The position numbers were made by a program, and so were the translations under genes. The notes beneath the pieces are model-generated. The model saw only the letters and a list, made by a program, of their open reading frames with translations, made no database searches and was not told where the DNA came from. From Clarkia xantiana subsp. parviflora (taxonomy: Eukaryota; Streptophyta; Magnoliopsida; Myrtales; Onagraceae), in NCBI GenBank assembly GCA_036873135.1, contig JAPTYO010000004.1, positions 39,279,105-39,343,104 on the forward strand: a stretch of DNA of 64,000 nucleotides, in the 5' to 3' direction. This document shows, one piece after another, positions 20,817 through 30,900 of the stretch (position 1 is its first letter; each line of letters starts with the position of its first letter).

Positions 20817-21916
20817 CTGTTAATGTATTGTCGTCCAAATCTGCATCAGCATTTCACTCCTTCGATCTCGTCCTTGCTTCCGAATAGTTCATACGAGGAT
20901 TTCCGTGCGACCGGCGGACACAACAGGCATCGTGCTACTCATATGTTAGGAGTGTTGTAGCGCCCGCGGAACGTTGATTCCCGTTTCTCCAATCAACATG
21001 TTATAAACAACATTATATATAGTGTCGCGATGTATCCTAGGTCAACTGATAATTATCCTTTTGCCTAGTTTCCTCATAGGAACACTTCTCCAAGGAATCT
21101 GTACAAGTATTCACAACCTTCAACTAATATCTGGTTGGTGGCCACCTAGTGAGTACAAGAGTCGGTGAATTACATGTTGACCATCCCCATCGCTCATATC
21201 CTTAGTCAAACCCAACCGGTTTCAAAAGACGTGGTCAGTGGGCCTTTTTGTTCAGCACTACGCTCGTACGCCGAGAAGCGAACATTGAGCCTGACCTTAG
21301 ATATGAGTTCCGATTCCGTGAGGATACTTTGGGTGCCTCTTCATAAGGCTCTCAGGATCAATCACACGCTCGAGGTGAAGAAGTTTTCGCCCGTTCGAAT
21401 CACGAGGATTCTTATCTAGCACAACCGAGCTGTGGCCCCGTGGTCGAACATGGCACGCTCAGTATGAAGCACGCGTCGATAGGTTACCTGAACATTTAAG
21501 TTGAAAGGAAAGGAATATGTCAATCATGCTATCGCAGATTCTCATCTTGCCCAGAATGTGGATTAATGACGAACGAAGTTCATCACGGCGATTTGCAAAA
21601 CGAAGATCATATCGAGTTACTTCGAGACTAGATAATCTTCCTGTGTAATCAGGTTTATCCCCCTGATTCTTAGCCAGTCTTTCTTGGTAGAGGCCTCCCT
21701 CCACCGCAAGACGACCATACTTGTGTGACGAGGTAAGGCCCACATTCGACATAGTTTTGGCAGAGGATTGCGTCATCCTACGACCTAGTTTAAAGACTGT
21801 AAATCTAATGTATTCAAACATTATAACATCGATAGATCATAAACTCAATTGCAATTCTTTCGTTTCAAAAATGTAACTTTCAATTATCAAAATGTTATCA
21901 CAGATACAATCCATTT
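20817..21916 (-). other. 3' untranslated region of copia B
   Basis: Non-coding; it aligns along its length with 5118-5942 (copia A) and 23070-24170 (copia C). Shared words include GTTGTAGCGCCCGC, GTTGGTGGCCACCTA and CACACGCTCGAGGTGAAGAAG. It lies between the RNase H stop and the PPT. The conservation of a 1-kb non-coding tract among diverged copies is notable. Confidence 0.7.
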
Positions 21917-22680
21917 TCAAACCCTACGCAATCCAAGCAGTTTTACATGCTTTTCGAATATCTCCCTGCGTAGTGGTTTAGTTAATGGGTCTGCAACTAT
22001 ATCTTCTACCATAGATTTAGCATAAAAATATTTCACATCAATGTGTTTGGTCCTACTATGGTACTTCGGATCCTTTAATGCCGCATGGCTATCAAGTAGC
22101 GCAGTAAGAAGCCTTTTCAGCCAGTCCGCTTCATGTGCTTTCTTGGAGAGGGCTACGTATTCCGATTCCATCGTGGACAGCGCGACAAAGGTTTGCTTCT
22201 TGCTCGTCCATGAAATGGCGGCATTAGAAAGGAGAACGACTCCTCCTGTGGTGGAATTACGATCATCCGGATCGCCACCATGGTCGGCGTCACTGTAACC
22301 GGTCAATTCTAACTTCCCGCCCTCATAGCACAGTTCGTAGTCGACAGTACCTTTCAGATAACGAATTATTCGCTTTACAACCTTAAAATGTTGATAACCA
22401 GGATCTGATTGGAAATGTGCTACTAGGCCCACGACGTAACAGATATCCGGACGACTGCATTGCATGGCGTACATCAAACCACCGACCATGCTTAAATACT
22501 TTGCACCGTTCATTTATTCTCGCTATGCCAGGTTCTTGGGGCCGTCAAGTTTTGACAGTGCGCACCCAAACACCACGGCCGTATCCACGGGTTTGGCATC
22601 CTGTAAACTGAATCTTTTCAACTGTTTGTTGATATAAGCTTCTTGAGACAGACATAATCTTCGGGTAGCCCGATCTCTGA
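21917..22680 (-). pseudogene. Copia B reverse transcriptase end and RNase H
   Basis: The upstream end (22680-22520) codes for the last part of RT (RDRATRRLCLSQEAY) and has stops near 22515-22530. Next follows the copia RNase H: GLMYAMQCSRPDICY, YSDADHGGDPDDRNSTTGG, SWTSKKQTFVALSTMESEY, then RTKHIDVKY and a C-terminus KHVKLLGLRRV. Compared with copia C, two segments are missing: the one that carries the YSDSQ aspartate, and about 15 residues after AKSM. It is catalytically dead. The type is Tork-like from memory of the RNase H motifs. Confidence 0.8.
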
Positions 22681-23053
22681 TCGATTCTTCAACGGGGACA
22701 GAACCTCGGACTGAGATGATGGTGTGCCGAAAATCACTACTAAGGGGGTGAGAGGATTTCTCTCAAGTTCCTCAATGGAGGGACTTATGAATTACTTGAT
22801 GTGTAAAACCCCTTAGGTGAGTCCCCTATTTATAGGATTGGTGGAGTGGACAAAAGTCCACTACAACCAATGTGGGACTAGGTCCGGCGGAACCACACAT
22901 TAAGGAGGGGAGGCCCAATTTTGGGCCTCCCATGTCAATTAGCAATTAGATCAAGCACAATTAACCTAATGTGACATTTACCCAATTATCTTGGATAATG
23001 TCCTTAATGTTAACGGGCTACCAATTAAGGCGCCACGTCACCATTTGCTAACA
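22681..23053 (-). repeat. Partial 3' LTR of copia C
   Basis: Aligns with 39630-40006 of the 5' LTR (GATTCTTCAACG, CTGAGATGATGGTGTGCCG, GGACAAAAGTCCACT). The outer 200 bases are gone. The break with copia B RT falls in CTCTGATCGATTC. A minus-strand TATA box lies near 22827-22834 (CCTATAAATAGG). Confidence 0.8.
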
Positions 23054-24170
23054 GCTCCCTCTCGCCGGAATGGGAGGGTGCCTGTTAATGTATTGTCATC
23101 CAATAGCATCGACGTCTTAGACTTCAGTCATTGTCACCGTCTCTGAATAGTTCATACGAGGTTTGCCGTGCGACTGGCGGATACGTACAATTTCCCTTTC
23201 GTAGGAGTGTTGTAGCACCCGCAGAACGTTGATTCCTTTTCGTAAATCAATCATGTTAAAAATAAAACATGTACCACACTGTATCGTTGGTCAACTGATA
23301 ATTCTCCAATTGCCCAGTTTTCCACATAGGAATACTTCTCCAGGGTATCCGTACAAGTGTTCACAACCTTCAACTATTATCCGGTTGGTGGCCACCTAGT
23401 GAACACAAGAGTCGGTGAATTATAGGTGAATATGACCATCCGCATAGCTTAAACCCTTAGTCTAACTCAACCGGTTTCCAAGACGTGGTCACTTGGCCGT
23501 TTTCTTTGGCTCTACGCTCGTACGCCGGGAAGCGAACATTGAGCCAGACCTTAGGTATAAGTTCTGAGTCCGAGAGGATACTTTGGGTGCCTCTTCATAA
23601 GACACCCAGGATCAATCACACGCTCAAGGTGAAGAAGTATGCGCCCTTTGAATCACAAGGTTTCTAGCTAGCACAAACGAGCATGACCCCGTGGTCGAAC
23701 ATGGCACGCGCAGTATGAAGCATGCGTCGATAGCACACTTGGACAAGCCAGGGATGGGATATGTCAATCATGCTATCGCAGAATCTTTCATCTGGCCCTG
23801 AATGTGATTTTAATGATTGACAGAGTCCAACACGGCGATTTACAAAATGAAGATTAAGTCATGTTGTAAGCGTGACAAAGTTATTGTTTTGTTTAACCAG
23901 GTTTATCCCCTGGTTCTTAGCCAATCTTGTTGTGGCAGAGGTCCCCCTCTCCTACAAGATGACCGTGCCAGTGTGACGAGGCATGGTTCACATTCGACAT
24001 AATTTTGGTGGAAGAATTTTACTTCTTCATACGACTTAGTTTATAGACCGTAAATCCAAGGTTATTTATCATTTTGACGTCGATGAATCATATACTCGAT
24101 TTGCAATTCTTTTATTCAATCGAAATATTATTTCAAATGTCAAAATGCCATCACTTATACAAGCCACTTA
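23054..24170 (-). other. PPT and 3' untranslated region of copia C
   Basis: Begins with the minus-strand purine tract GGCGAGAGGGAGC next to the LTR, then matches the 3' UTRs of copia A and B to the RNase H stop. Confidence 0.7.
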
Positions 24171-24896
24171 TTAAACCCTACGTAATCCAAGCAGTTTCAC
24201 GTGCTTTTCAAAAATATCTTTACGTAATGGCTTAGTCAATGGGTCCGAGACCATATTGTCTGTGGACAAGTATTCTAAAGCGATTATATTATATTCCAGA
24301 ACAGATTTAGCATAATTGTATTTCACATCAATATGTTTGGTCCTACTATGGTACATTGGATTCTTAACTGCTGCAATGGCTGCCTGACTGTCGGAGTATA
24401 CCTTCACAGGTTTACTCTTCTTGCCAGTGCCAATTAATGCAGTAAGAAGCCTTTTTAGCCAGACTGTCTCTTGTGCGTTTTTGGAGAGAGCAACGAATTC
24501 TGATTCCATAGTGAAAAGTGCAACACATGATTGCTTCTTGCTTACCCATGATATGACAGCATTGGCAAGGAGGAAAAGCCCTCCTGTGGTGGACTTACGA
24601 TCATCCGGGTCACCATCGTGGTCGGCGTCAATATATCCGCTCAACTCTATCAGTTTTCCCTCATAGCACAGAACATAGTCAGCAATACCTTTCAGATATC
24701 TTATAATTCGTTTCGTGGCCTTTAGATGTTGATAACTAGGATCTGATTGGAATCTTGCTACTAGGCCCACAGCGTAACAGATATCTGGCCGAGTACAGAG
24801 CATGACATACATTAGACTTCCTACCATGCTCGAATTTCCATCAGCAGTGAATTCTAAAATTTCACTTCCTAGCTCTGCGGTTAGCAGGTAAATCAA
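24171..24896 (-). pseudogene. Copia C RNase H
   Basis: An open frame with the full copia RNase H set: GYIDADHDGDPDDRKSTTGG, WVSKKQSCVALFTMESEFV, VYSDSQAAIAAVKNP, YHSRTKHIDVKY, DNMVSDPLTKPLRK, ending in the same C-terminus as copia B. It starts at a deletion joint: the leading residues (MIYLLTAELGSE) come just after the start of RT (EPVTVQQAIKN, about 24990), so almost all of RT is missing. It would have digested RNA in the cDNA hybrid. Confidence 0.8.
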
Positions 24897-26008
24897 CTGA
24901 AGACCAAAACCGAATTTGTTCTTATTTAGGCAATTTCATCCTCCATTGTTTTCCTCCATTCCCTCGTTTGAAGTTATTTTTTATTGCTTGCTGAACCGTC
25001 ACTGGTTCGTGAATGAATGTCTCACTTGATGGGATACTTTTTTGACAGAAGTTCATTGCCTTTGACTATGTCTAAGCTCGTTAACCTATCTGTAGCGTGA
25101 TCGTTACTCCCACTCGGAATAATGCTTTTTTTCGGAGCATCACTCCCACGGGGAACAATGGCGGTGCTTGAACTTTGATATACAACTTCCTTAGAATGTC
25201 CTCTTGGTCTCGGGAATTTATCTCCGAGATTTATTCCTTGATCACTGGGATCTGGAACCAAGTTGTTTGTTTCCCTCCCACTAGGAATAATGGGAAGTTG
25301 TATTAGCTCTGCATTATGATTATCAGGTCCGACTTGATTCCCATTAGGATTTAGTGATGATTATATGAGGGGGAATGAGCCCTCCTACTGGATTTATTAT
25401 GAGGATGTTTCCATCAACATTTACCATGTCATTCACTAATGCATTTACTAATGCTATATCATTCTCCCACTCGAAGTAAGTGGGACATGAGAATCTATGT
25501 TAACCATTCGATCAGTACTATATCCGTTTCGTTCCGCAAAGCATTGGAAATCTATCCTCAAATTTTTATAATGTGTCATGTTCGACCACGTTACTATTAA
25601 TCCAAGCTAATTTTAAACTTGTATATTTTAAGAGTAGACCGTTCTCTTAATAAAAACTTCTTTAATGCGCAAATTAATGCTACTTTATGATAAGGTTTTA
25701 CCCGTATCATTTCTTAGCTTTTATGGTAACACGTCAACCGATCTTATTAGAACGTAGTGTTACATTAATATAATCAACTTAATTTCATCCCATAGGAACA
25801 ATTAATGTTGAGTTCTAACATAATGTAATTTTAAACTATGTTTCTCGAAGTATTTAATAATATGATTGCTTAGCCAAACTTTTCATAAAGGCTTATAGTG
25901 GGAGTGTCATTTTACTGACTACTTCCTTTCGTTTGTTAACTCATCCAGAGACTTATCCACCTCATGGACTATCCATTTGAGCTTTTGCTTAGTGCTATAG
26001 TTTACGTA
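24897..26008 (-). pseudogene. Relic of copia C integrase-RT linker
   Basis: The minus strand shows the N-terminal start of RT near 24960-25010, a linker with serine-rich segments and the repeated codon run for PRGSD/PSGSN (25022-25261), and near 25540-25590 a VVEHD...FEDRFP segment like VVEHESRNVTFLEDEFP of copia G. It has many stops. 25620-26008 shows nothing recognisable. Confidence 0.5.
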
Positions 26009-26013
26009 CTACT
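26009..26013. other. Target site duplication of the LARD (left)
   Basis: CTACT, repeated exactly at 35848-35852. Confidence 0.9.
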
Positions 26014-26932
26014 TGTTAGGTTATAAGCCCTCGGTCAACGGGTCGTCAATCTAGAACTTATCTCCCACTAATGAAATGTCGGGTTTAGTGCTCCTGGGGC
26101 TAGTCGTTCTGATCCATGCCCTTCTGCTCCCTAGGGGTAGTCGTTCTGATATATGTCCTTCACTTCTCTCCTTCTAACCTCCTTTCCTTCTCTCCTTCTG
26201 ACCCCCTGGGGCTTGTACTTCTGCTCTATGCTCTTCTGCTTCCTTGGCTCTCTTCTCCTTGCCACCCTACTAGAGGGGCAATATCAAGCACGGAGGGGGG
26301 GTGGTGCTTGATGAACCCTCTCCGATGCTTAAGTCAGAACGTCACTTTTAGAGAGATAAAGCTAGAGAAAAGCCAGAGCTAAATTGCCCAAGTAATCAAG
26401 ATTATCAAATGAATGGTGGAAATGTTGTATTTATAGGCAACGATGTCATTAAGGTGGCTTAATGACATCGTTAACCTTTAAACACAATTAATTAGTCTTT
26501 GATCACATAATTAAAACCTTAAAGCATGGAGAAGGTGGCGGAAATAATCTAAGTGCGGGAGTCGGGAAACGGTGCCGGGGCCCTTGGGGGCGGGGAGAAA
26601 ATCCAACCCCCAAGGGTAGGGGTTGGGTGTGGTCACCCAACCCCTCCCTAGGGGAGATCGGGTTGGCTGACCCGATCTCCTCTAGGGGGGATCCGGTTGG
26701 CTGGCCCGATCTCCCCTAGGGGAGATCGGTTTGGCTGACCCGATCTCTCCTAGGGGAGGTCGGGTTTGGCCACCCGACCTCACCTAGGTGAGTTCGTCGC
26801 GGTCCGGACGAGTATTTTCGCCTCGTCCGGACCGTTGGCGTTTCGGCGGGGTCTTTGGGTCGAATTTTCGATTTATAATCAAAATAAAACGATTCGGAAG
26901 TCAACGGGTTCAAATTGGGCGTATATCCATCA
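26014..26932 (-). repeat. 3' LTR of the LARD (919 bp)
   Basis: Minus strand TGATGGATATACGCCC ... AACCTAACA. A minus-strand TATA box lies near 26435-26443. The block TTAAGCATCGGAGAGGG is at about 26315-26331. Palindromic 34-base repeats are at 26640-26790. Confidence 0.92.
26640..26790. repeat. Palindromic U3 repeats of the LARD 3' LTR
   Basis: Three units of about 34 bases built on CCCGATCTCCCCTAGGGG and its complement, followed by an inverted repeat GAGGTCGGG / CCCGACCTC. The 5' LTR has two units (35586-35696), one of which is a perfect 26-bp palindrome at 35620-35645. Confidence 0.85.
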
Positions 26933-26948
26933 CATGCCCCCGAGTCAA
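26933..26948 (-). other. Polypurine tract of the LARD
   Basis: Minus strand TTGACTCGGGGGCATG before TGATGGATAT, nearly identical to the PPTs of F and E. Confidence 0.85.
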
Positions 26949-28292
26949 CCAATGGCCTGACCTTGATTGACTCTATTTTAGGATGGTATGACACGCACAA
27001 TTTGAAGCCGAGATTTTACCTTTTGTCGGAATCTTTACTTACCCATAGGTGGGTGTCTCTGACTCTGCCCCCTGTCTTATAAGATAGAGGAATTGCAAAT
27101 GTCAGAATAGCACGGACACATGTCCAAGCACGTGTCCGTCTGAGATGGAAATAATAAATCCAATACCATCACGAGCTTATACTCGGAAAATATACGCATG
27201 CGGGGGGATGCAACATGAATATGGTTAAGTGAGTACATGCTTCAATTTCATGACGGGGTAAGCCTATGTGGGGAAAAATTTTGATTTTGGTCCAAATTTT
27301 TTTCTAAGTATAGGATACTAGAAAATATGCCTATTGGATGTTAACTAGGAGTGAACATGGACATATCATGAGCATGAGGATGTGTACTAGCATACATGCA
27401 AGTGGGAACATAAGGATGGGAGTGGGTATAGACATGCTGCGATTGTAGTCATGAATGTATGCATGAATATATGGCGGCCATGTGCATGGACGTCTAAATG
27501 TTTGAACACACGGGAGTGTGTACGTGGGCATGCATATGAGTGCAAGCATGAACATGTATGCGTGTATGGACGGGTTGTGAGTATAAGCATGAGTGATGAC
27601 ATTGATGTACCTGTAGATGTAAATCATGAACATGAGCATAAGTGCAAGGGTGAGAGTATAGACCTCTCCTTTACCCGAGGGTGGGAGCTCTGCCACTCGA
27701 TGGGACACAACGTTCTGTCTCCCTCGTACTAGCGCGAGCATTGTCCTTTAACCTCGTCCCTCGACATGTGTAACTTTTTTCCTTCATTCGTTGGAGCGTG
27801 TGTATAGCTCTTGACCCTCTCCCTATCGCGTGCGAAGGGGCTTATCAGCATGTCTTAAGGGTTGACCCTCCTTTCGGATGTGTCGGAGCGTTGCTCCTTT
27901 TTTAGGGAAGCTAAATGTTCGCCCTCTTCGTGATGTTCTGGTGTTTGTCCCTTTGCTTAGATCTCCTGGGTTGTGGTTTTGCTTCCGTAACTTGATTGAT
28001 GTTAAGGTTGCCCCCGTAGTAGGCGTATCTCGTCCCTCAATGAGTAAGGGTCGATCTTTGCGTCGGTCGTTCGTATAGATGACTCACTTTTGGGAAGCTT
28101 TCTTCTTCGGAAAGGGAGACCTTTTTTTTTTTTTTTGGCCAAAGGAAAGGGAGACCTTGAAGATCGTTTTCCAATGCAGTCAGACCAAATCTGACTGTCT
28201 TGTGTCTTGGATGTCCGAGGTGGACTCGTATGAGGCGGGGACTCGTATGACCCCTTGTAGGTTGGTTTCATGGAGAAACGTATAAGGTGTAG
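26949..28292. other. LARD interior next to the 3' LTR
   Basis: No gene is supported. 27200-27640 is made of degenerate CATG/GTATG words similar in style to F 1290-2420. 27740-28290 has a more mixed composition and may hold the antisense gene's promoter or upstream exons, which I cannot delimit. Confidence 0.4.
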
Positions 28293-28988
28293 GCGGAGCG
28301 TTCCGAACGTACCGTTGAATCGAACGAGAGGGAAGAACCCTCTAGTTCTGCTCATCAGGCCAAGAAATCTTCTAAGTTAGGGAAAGCTGCAGAGGCTTCC
28401 GGCATGTTCTTTTTCCATTCTCTTTTCTTTGTGATATACTTATGGTTGTTCTCATGTTGCTTCCTTCTTGTTGTTAGAGCGTTCGCCCTGGTTACCGAAT
28501 GGGTTCTTGCGGTGGGAGAGAGTTCAAGTCAATCTAAATCCAAGGCGCGGAAACCTGACTCTGAGGTCGGGCCCTCGGCTGCCAAGGAGAAGGAAACCGC
28601 GAGAGGCTCTCCTTCAAGTGTCCCCTTGCTGACTCCCTCTCATGATAAGGAGGTAGTGATTGAGGAGGCGCCCTCTTTGCTTGACAAAGGGAAACAACCT
28701 GTGGATGGCGAACGGGTGATCATAGGTCTTGATGTCTCTTCTCTATCCTCTGCCCCCCAGCCGAGGGGCCGAGTCTCAGGTTTATTTCATCTTCGTGTAG
28801 ATTTGACGACTTTTGAAGGTGTCTTTGGCTTTCCTATGGGTTATGTTATTAACCCTTGCGTTGAAGATTTTTCTTTTGGTGATGGGTGTGATCATCGCCT
28901 TTCATTGAGGTTCCTTTCTCTTGCCATGGCTCTGATTAAAATAGCCAATTCTTGCTTGGGAGTTTGGTGGAGACTGCTCTTGTGTTAG
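28293..28988 (+). pseudogene. Spliced antisense gene fragment of the LARD
   Basis: On the plus strand, opposite to gag, an acceptor GTGTAG at 28287-28292 opens an acidic, serine-rich exon (28293-28405, with EREEPSSSAHQAKKSSK). A GT donor at 28406 and the acceptor TTGTTAG ending at 28477 remove 72 bases and keep the frame (phase 2 joined to one base). The second exon (28478-28988) has KSKARKPDSEVGPSAAKEKE and a hydrophobic end, then stops. The likeness to element 1 and E is in layout and composition. A full-length protein is not visible. Confidence 0.45.
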
Positions 28989-30049
28989 CCTCTACTAGTA
29001 TCGTAGTTATGATCGTTGTGGGGATCGTTTTGTTATATGCCCCCAATAGTGCTTGTCGTGATTCTTTGCTTTATGGTTGATTTCATGAGATATGGAGGTT
29101 GTCTTCATAATGAGGACGTCTCCTACCTAGTATCATCCAGGGGGTTGAAATATAAGTCCATACCTTTGATGAGCGTATGAAGGGTGTTGTTTTTCCCTTT
29201 TTCTTGAATCTCCTTTTGAGGTTGGGTGTTGGCTCTTTAGGTTTGTGGTGGACTTGATGGTCTTTTTGTTTTGTGTGGATATGATAACCGCCTCTTGGTG
29301 TGTGGACATGATATCCTTTTCAGGGTATGTGGACATGATAACCACTTCAGGGTATGTGGACATGATAGTCACTTCAGGGTATGTGGACATGATAGCCACA
29401 TCACGATGTATGGAGTTGTGCTTTAGTATTCCTTTCTCATTGGAGAGCCTTCATTGCTATAGTTGCCTTTTGTTTAGGCTATGTTTGTTGGGTTAGGTCC
29501 TTATGTCTCGTCTTGCCAGATGTTGTATCCTTCATGCTTTTTAGATGTCTCCTTCATGAGTTGTGCTTGACGATGTTCAAGTCTGATACGAGCATAGGTC
29601 ACGCGAGGGCGACATGCAAGACAATAACGTTTGTCGGAGGTTGCTTTGTGCGACTTGTAAGGCAATTCCTATTCTTGATGGGTCGAGTTTATTTTGAGAG
29701 CCTTGAACTTTGGATTTCATGTCTTTGCTATCCTTCTTGGTGGTGTTGGGTTCCTTTGAGATACTTCTGTTGACTTGTGATATGGATGGTAGGATAACTC
29801 GTTACTTTTCATGATAACCTCTTGTGCTTCTGTATATGATCCTTTGGTCATGGACTTCTCCTTTGTATATGCTTTGCTTTCCTTATCTTTCTTTTGTGTT
29901 TTCCTTCACATCATACCTGGTATCTCATCAAGAGCAAACATTATGTGTTCTTCATACAACTTTGCTTTGCAATTATTTTCTCATGGAATCCTTCTCAGTA
30001 TGGTGCAATGATCTCTTCTGATACCCTTTAAATGGTATATATGGTACTG
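28989..30049. other. LARD interior, mostly unassigned
   Basis: No supported gene. It includes the small 27-base array at 29262-29405. Several plus-strand frames of 60-90 codons run through T-rich sequence without recognisable motifs. Confidence 0.4.
29262..29405. repeat. 27-bp tandem array
   Basis: Four to five units of the form GTGGACATGATAACCACTTC followed by AGGGTAT. Each unit can pair GTGG with CCAC (one copy has TCAC, which still pairs with a wobble). Confidence 0.8.
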
Positions 30050-30900
30050 TTAGACCAAAGATACGCTCTTGGTGGGCGTCGAAAAACTGTTCACGAGACT
30101 GGCTCTCGGAGGGCACTTAATGTTTCACAGGATAGGCTCCCGGAGGGCACAAGTTAGACCAAAGATACGCTCCTGGTGGGCGTCGAAAACTGTTCACGAG
30201 ACTGGCTCTCGGAGGGCACTTAACGTTTCACAGGATAGGCTCCCGGAGGGTACAGGTGTTAGACCAAAGATACGCTCTTGGTGGGCGTCGAAATCTGTTC
30301 ACGAGACAGACTCTCGGAGGGCACTTAACGTTTCACAGGATAGGCTCCCGGAGGGCACAAGTTAGACCAAAGATACGCTCCTGGTGGGCGTCGAATCTGG
30401 TAGTCTGAAATCTACCTCAAGATACGCTCTTGGGGGCGTCGAATCTGGTAGTTTGAAATCTACCTCAAGATACGCTCTTGGGGGCGTCGAAGGTCGTAGT
30501 TTTTAGAAACCACTCTCAAGATACGCTCTTGGGGCGTCGAAGTTCGTAGTTTTTAGAAACCACTCTCAAGATACGCTCTTGGGGGCGTCGAAGGTCGTAG
30601 TTTTTAGAAACCACTCTCAAGATACGCTCTTGGGGGCGTCGAAGGTCGTAGTTTTTGGAAGCCACTCTCAAGATACGCTCTTGGGGGCGTCGAAGGTCGT
30701 AGTTTTTGGAAACCACTCTCAAGATACGCTCTTGGGGGCGTCGAAGGTCGTAGTATGAAAACTACTCTCAAGATACGCTCTTGGGGGCGTCGAGGGTCGT
30801 AGTATGAAAACTACTCTCAAGATACGCTCTTGGGGGCGTCGAGGGTCGTAGTATGAAAACTACTCTCAAGATACGCTCTTGGGGGGGTCGAATCTGTTCG
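30050..30900. repeat. Composite tandem array of the LARD
   Basis: Part 1 (30050-30365) is three units of about 104 bases with GTTAGACCAAAGATACGCTC and CGGAGGGCAC. Part 2 (30366-30890) is about eleven units of about 51 bases starting CAAGATACGCTCTTGGGGGC. Every unit holds the stem CAAGA-TACGC-TCTTG (interrupted by one base in part 1), and a second short stem formed by GTAG/CTAC variants. The closing segment at 30890-30920 returns to the part 1 sequence. Confidence 0.9.

Larger units (their letters stand above)
9099..22680 (-). mobile_element. Copia B, 3' half, split by element 1
   Basis: The LTR at 9099-9694 and the interior at 9695-9722 continue at 20817 across the inserted element 1. The duplicated target GATGC (9718-9722 and 20812-20816) and the sequence match to copia A and C across the rejoined site both show this. 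The interior then gives a 1.1-kb 3' UTR, RNase H and the C-terminal part of reverse transcriptase, and ends abruptly in the LTR fragment of copia C at about 22681. Protease, integrase and gag are absent. Confidence 0.8.

Noticed and set aside
26933..27000. A minus-strand frame reading VRPLVDSGACDGYTPN, like a retroviral-type protease active site
   Set aside because: The LDSGA-like word is produced by the PPT TTGACTCGGGGGCA next to the LTR start. The same DNA occurs in F and E in other frames, and no protease follows.
30516..30722. Repetitive 17-residue protein on the minus strand
   Set aside because: The 51-base repeat unit is a multiple of three, so an open frame arises automatically. The frame has no start context and changes with unit variants.
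30050..30900. Possible CRISPR-like array
   Set aside because: Repeats are contiguous without unique spacers, in a plant retrotransposon. It is a tandem satellite-type array.
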